Shown here: positions 61,252 to 64,000 of the stretch, in pieces | Layout: every line of letters begins with the position of its first letter | Position numbering within the stretch: the first letter of the stretch is position 1 | Origin: Mesorhizobium sp. | GTDB lineage: Bacteria; Pseudomonadota; Alphaproteobacteria; Rhizobiales; Rhizobiaceae | DNA: 64,000 nucleotides | Reading direction: 5' to 3' | Assembly: GCA_004020875.1 (NCBI GenBank) | Contig: SAPZ01000001.1 | Location: 186,001-250,000 of the forward strand | Made by a program: the position numbers and the translations under genes | Notes under the pieces: generated by a model | Database searches by the model: none | What the model was told of the DNA's origin: nothing | The model's input: only the letters and a program-made list of their open reading frames with translations

Positions 61252-61569
61252 TCACATTTGCGTCACCTCGAGATCAATGACCATCAGTCCATCGGTGCCG
61301 CCTTCGAGAGCGGCGACAAGGCGCGTGCCGGCGCGCTGATGTGCTTCGTGCGCGAGATAGGCGTCGCGGACGGCGGCATCACGAAAATCGATGGTGAAAC
61401 CATGCGTGAAGCCGCGCCCGAAAGGCTCGGGGCTGACATTAGCGCTGAAATGTACTTGGCTCATGCCGTCGATGACCGCGCGCAATGCTTCGAGATCGGC
61501 GTGGATCGCGGCGCGCTCGGCTGCAGGAATATCCTCACGGAAGCGGACGAAGACGCAGTGGCGGATCAT
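61252..61569 (-). CDS. Dabb-family (stress-responsive alpha/beta barrel) protein
   Basis: A 105-residue protein with the Dabb fold: IRHCVFVRFREDIPAAERAA, GFTHGFTIDFRDAAVRDAYL and the C-terminal LMVIDLEV strand. Related dimeric barrels act as lyases or cyclases, but many have no known role. GAGGAGAACA directly precedes ATG 61569. It lies eight bases after the GMC oxidoreductase gene and belongs to that operon. Confidence 0.9.
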   Translation of the reverse strand: MIRHCVFVRFREDIPAAERAAIHADLEALRAVIDGMSQVHFSANVSPEPFGRGFTHGFTIDFRDAAVRDAYLAHEAHQRAGTRLVAALEGGTDGLMVIDLEVTQM

Positions 61570-61577
61570 TGTTCTCC

Positions 61578-63206
61578 TCAAGCCGCCTGATTGCCCTTGA
61601 ACACGGCCGGCGGCAGCGGCTCTCGGCCCAGGATGAGGTCGGCGCCCTTTTCGCCCACCATGATGGTCGGCGCATTGGTGTTTGAGGAGGGCACGCGCGG
61701 CATCACCGAGGCGTCGCAGACGCGCAAACCCCCGATGCCGCGCAGCCTGAGATCCGGCGTCACCACCGCCATCGCGTCATGGCCCATGCGGCAGGTGCCG
61801 ACAGGATGATGATCGGTTTTCGAGGTGCGGCAGGCATAGTCGAACAGGTCGTCGTCGCTCTGCAGGTTTGGACCGGGCAGCACCTCGCGCAGCACGAAGG
61901 GCTGAAGCGCCTTCTGGCGCATGATCTCGCGCGCAAGCCTGAGCCCCTTGATCGACATGTCGCGGTCATAGGGATCGGACCAGTAGTTTGGATCGATCAG
62001 CGGGTGATCGGCCGGGTCGGCGCTCCTCAGCCGCACGGTGCCGCGCGAGCGCGGGCGCAGGAAGGCGGAGTTCAGCGTCACGCCTGGGTTCTTCAGCTTC
62101 TCGACGCCGGCCTCGATGCCGGAGCCAAGGCCGAGATGGAACTGGATGTCGGGCGAGGCGGCTGTCGGATCCGCGTACCAGAAGCCGCCGGTCTCGAACA
62201 GGCTCGAGGCGACCGGACCCTTCTTGAGCAAGAGGTACTGCAGCCCTGCCCACAGTGTGCGGTGCAGCTTGGCGTAGTTGTCGTAGGTGTGGTCGCCGGT
62301 GCATTCGGCGATCACGAACAGGTCGAGATGGTCCTGCATGTTGGAACCTACGCCAGGCAGGTCATGTACCGGCGTGACGCCGATCGATTTCAGATGGTCG
62401 GCCGGGCCGATGCCCGATTGCATGAGAAGCTTGGGCGAGCCGATGGCGCCGGAGGAAACGATCACCTCGCGTTCGGCGCGCAGGATCGTCTTTTCGCCGC
62501 CCGGTTTGTCGACGATCTCGACGCCGATGGCGCGGCCGTTTTCGACGACGACACGGGTGACCAGCACATCGGTCCTGACCGTCAAATTCTTGCGGGCACC
62601 GATCGGCTTCAGATAGGCCACGGAGGCCGATGAGCGCCGCGCATTCTTTTGGGTCAGCTGGTAGTAGCCGACGCCATCCTGGCTCGAGCCATTAAAGTCC
62701 GGGTTGAAGGGTATGCCCATCTCCTGTCCGGCGCGGAAATATGCCTCGCAGATCGGCAGCGGCGAGATCGGGTTAGAAACGCCGAGCGGACCCTGGTCGC
62801 CATGGAAATCGTTGGCGAAGCGCTGGTTGTTTTCGGCGCGCTTGAAATAGGGCAGCACGTCGCGATAGCCCCAGCCCGCGAGGCCCTCCTCCTTCTCCCA
62901 GGCGTCGTAGTCGCGGGCGTTGCCGCGCGTGTAGATTTGGGCGTTGATCGACGAGCCGCCGCCGACCACCTTGGCTTGCGTGTACCAGAAGACGCGATCC
63001 TTCATGTGTTTCTGCGGCACGGTCGACCAGCCCCAGGAGGCGATGCCCTTTGTCATCTTGGCGAAACCCGCCGGCATATGGATCAGCGGATGCCAGTCCT
63101 TGCCGCCGGCTTCCAGGAGCAGGACGGAATTGCCCGGATCCTCGCTCAGCCGGTTGGCGAGAACGCAGCCGGCCGGACCGGCGCCAACAATGATGTAGTC
63201 AGCCAT
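61578..63206 (-). CDS. GMC-family FAD-dependent oxidoreductase (choline/alcohol dehydrogenase type)
   Basis: A 542-residue flavoenzyme. DYIIVGAGPAGCVLANRLSE is the FAD dinucleotide motif at the N-terminus, WGWSTVPQKHMKDRVFWYTQ and VVGGGSSINAQIYTRGNARD are GMC signature 1, VIVSSGAIGSPKLLMQSGIG is signature 2 and DHHPVGTCRMGHDAMAVV holds the catalytic His. It would oxidise an alcohol in the membrane or cytosol; BetA-like choline oxidation is one option, but there is no betB nearby. Confidence 0.93.
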   Translation of the reverse strand: MADYIIVGAGPAGCVLANRLSEDPGNSVLLLEAGGKDWHPLIHMPAGFAKMTKGIASWGWSTVPQKHMKDRVFWYTQAKVVGGGSSINAQIYTRGNARDYDAWEKEEGLAGWGYRDVLPYFKRAENNQRFANDFHGDQGPLGVSNPISPLPICEAYFRAGQEMGIPFNPDFNGSSQDGVGYYQLTQKNARRSSASVAYLKPIGARKNLTVRTDVLVTRVVVENGRAIGVEIVDKPGGEKTILRAEREVIVSSGAIGSPKLLMQSGIGPADHLKSIGVTPVHDLPGVGSNMQDHLDLFVIAECTGDHTYDNYAKLHRTLWAGLQYLLLKKGPVASSLFETGGFWYADPTAASPDIQFHLGLGSGIEAGVEKLKNPGVTLNSAFLRPRSRGTVRLRSADPADHPLIDPNYWSDPYDRDMSIKGLRLAREIMRQKALQPFVLREVLPGPNLQSDDDLFDYACRTSKTDHHPVGTCRMGHDAMAVVTPDLRLRGIGGLRVCDASVMPRVPSSNTNAPTIMVGEKGADLILGREPLPPAVFKGNQAA

Positions 63207-63212
63207 TGTCCC

Positions 63213-63974
63213 TCACAAGCGTGGCACCGAGAGCGCGCCATCGACATCGATGACCGATCCTGTCGAAAAGCGGAATTTACCGGAGGCCAGCGCCGCGACC
63301 ACGGCGCCGATGTCGCCGGGCTCGCCCCAGCGTTTGGCCGGCACCAGGCCACCTTCGATCAGCGCGTCATATTTGGCTGAAACGCCGGCGGTCATGTCGG
63401 TGCGGATGATGCCCGGCCGCACTTCGAACACGCCGATGTTTTCGGGTGCGAGCCGCAACGCCAGATTCTTTACCCACATCGAAAGGCCGGCCTTGGAAAT
63501 GCAGTAGTCGGCTCGTTCCGGCGAAGCCATGGCGGCGCTCACCGAGGTGATGGTGATGATCGATCGGGTTGCATGCGAGGGAGCGGCCAGCATTGCCTTG
63601 GCGACGGCCTGGCTGAGAAAGGCTGTGCCGCGCAAATTGATGTTCATGGCGCGGTCGAAATTCTCCGGCTTCAACTCGAGCAGATCGCCGCGGACCACGG
63701 CGCCAACGCCAGCATTGTTGACCAGGCAATCGATGCGACCGAAGGCGCGCATAGCGGCACCGATCAGCGTTGCATGATCGGAGAGGTTGGCAATATCACA
63801 GCGACTGTAGGCGAAGGCTGCACCGCGCGTCGTGATGTTCTCTATAAGGCGTTTGGCGGGATCGTCCGCGAGGTCGGCCACTAGAATGTCGAAGCCGGCA
63901 TCCGCCAATGCCTCGGCGCAGGCAAGCCCAATGCCGCGCGCGCCGCCGGTGACGATGGCTGCCGGGCGGCTCAT
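63213..63974 (-). CDS. SDR-family NAD(P)-dependent oxidoreductase 3
   Basis: A 253-residue short-chain dehydrogenase. TGGARGIG (9-16), NNAGVGAVV, and YCISK (Y-x3-K) with the catalytic Ser in TITSVSAAMASPE are seen, and VADLAD after beta 2 favours NAD. It ends six bases before the GMC gene and overlaps the preceding gene by four bases, so it lies in the same operon. FabG-like or sugar-alcohol dehydrogenase activity is possible. Confidence 0.9.
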   Translation of the reverse strand: MSRPAAIVTGGARGIGLACAEALADAGFDILVADLADDPAKRLIENITTRGAAFAYSRCDIANLSDHATLIGAAMRAFGRIDCLVNNAGVGAVVRGDLLELKPENFDRAMNINLRGTAFLSQAVAKAMLAAPSHATRSIITITSVSAAMASPERADYCISKAGLSMWVKNLALRLAPENIGVFEVRPGIIRTDMTAGVSAKYDALIEGGLVPAKRWGEPGDIGAVVAALASGKFRFSTGSVIDVDGALSVPRL

Positions 63975-64000
63975 GCGGCAAGCTCCGTCTTGCGGATGTG
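63971..64000 (-). CDS. C-terminal end of an upstream gene (partial)
   Basis: Only the last nine codons are in the window: HIRKTELAA and a TGA overlapping the SDR start (ATGA). The product cannot be recognised. The overlap shows it is the previous gene of the operon. Confidence 0.55.
   Translation of the reverse strand, partial: HIRKTELAA

Overview
The window is high-GC DNA of about 63% by eye. Gene content and repeats point to a Rhizobiales alphaproteobacterium, most likely Mesorhizobium or a close Phyllobacteriaceae relative. Indicators are the heterotetrameric sarcosine oxidase operon, the alphaproteobacterial form of S21, DUF992 proteins, ChbG/HpnK and GtrA glycan genes, many ABC uptake systems, and several copies of a hairpin repeat (GCAATTCC ... 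GGAATTGC) that I associate with Mesorhizobium. The genus is an inference from style, not from a marker gene.

Layout. 1-2266 (minus): part of a CUT1 sugar ABC transporter (ATPase cut by the window edge, two permeases) with no binding protein next to it. 2588-4417: an accessory-looking strip with a DUF2267 gene, a frameshifted IS1380 transposase remnant, an unrecognised coding remnant and tRNA-Ser(GGA). 4418-7908: metallophosphoesterase, a protein kinase fused to a universal stress domain, and two small membrane proteins. 8188-18798: a nucleoside uptake and salvage district (BMP-type binding protein, ATPase and two permeases, then cytidine deaminase, purine nucleoside phosphorylase and thymidine phosphorylase, with upp and add on the other strand). 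18967-22933: ubiE, ubiB and coaBC; the last carries an in-frame N-terminal FitA-type antitoxin and has a near-perfect 19-bp inverted repeat upstream. 22930-28142 (minus): MFS exporter, two DUF992 proteins, a TPR lipoprotein, rpsU, a SET-domain protein and a small membrane protein.

28347-33527: soxBDAG, sarcosine oxidase. 34295-40702: a TetR-regulated acyl-CoA cluster with an aminoglycoside-phosphotransferase-like kinase, MaoC hydratase, two SDRs, an ACAD10/11-type acyl-CoA dehydrogenase and a quinone-oxidoreductase-like protein. It reads as a split bacterial version of the ACAD10/11 (LvaA/LvaC) hydroxyacyl-CoA route. 40899-44245: a translationally coupled four-gene glycan operon (GT87, GT2, ChbG/HpnK deacetylase, GtrA). 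44426-56216: an RpiR regulator divergent from N-formylglutamate amidohydrolase, APC permease, glutamine-synthetase-like ligase, aldehyde dehydrogenase and iron alcohol dehydrogenase, followed by a four-gene ABC importer. Together these suggest a gamma-glutamylation route for an amino alcohol or amine. 56349-64000: CPA1 antiporter, EEP hydrolase, EamA permease, and a minus-strand run of MFS permease, Dabb protein, GMC oxidoreductase, SDR and the tail of one more gene.

The signal that looks least described is the antitoxin-CoaBC fusion with its candidate operator at 21375-22933. Next come the split ACAD10/11-type cluster and the gamma-glutamyl cluster. No CRISPR array, rRNA or complete mobile element was seen.
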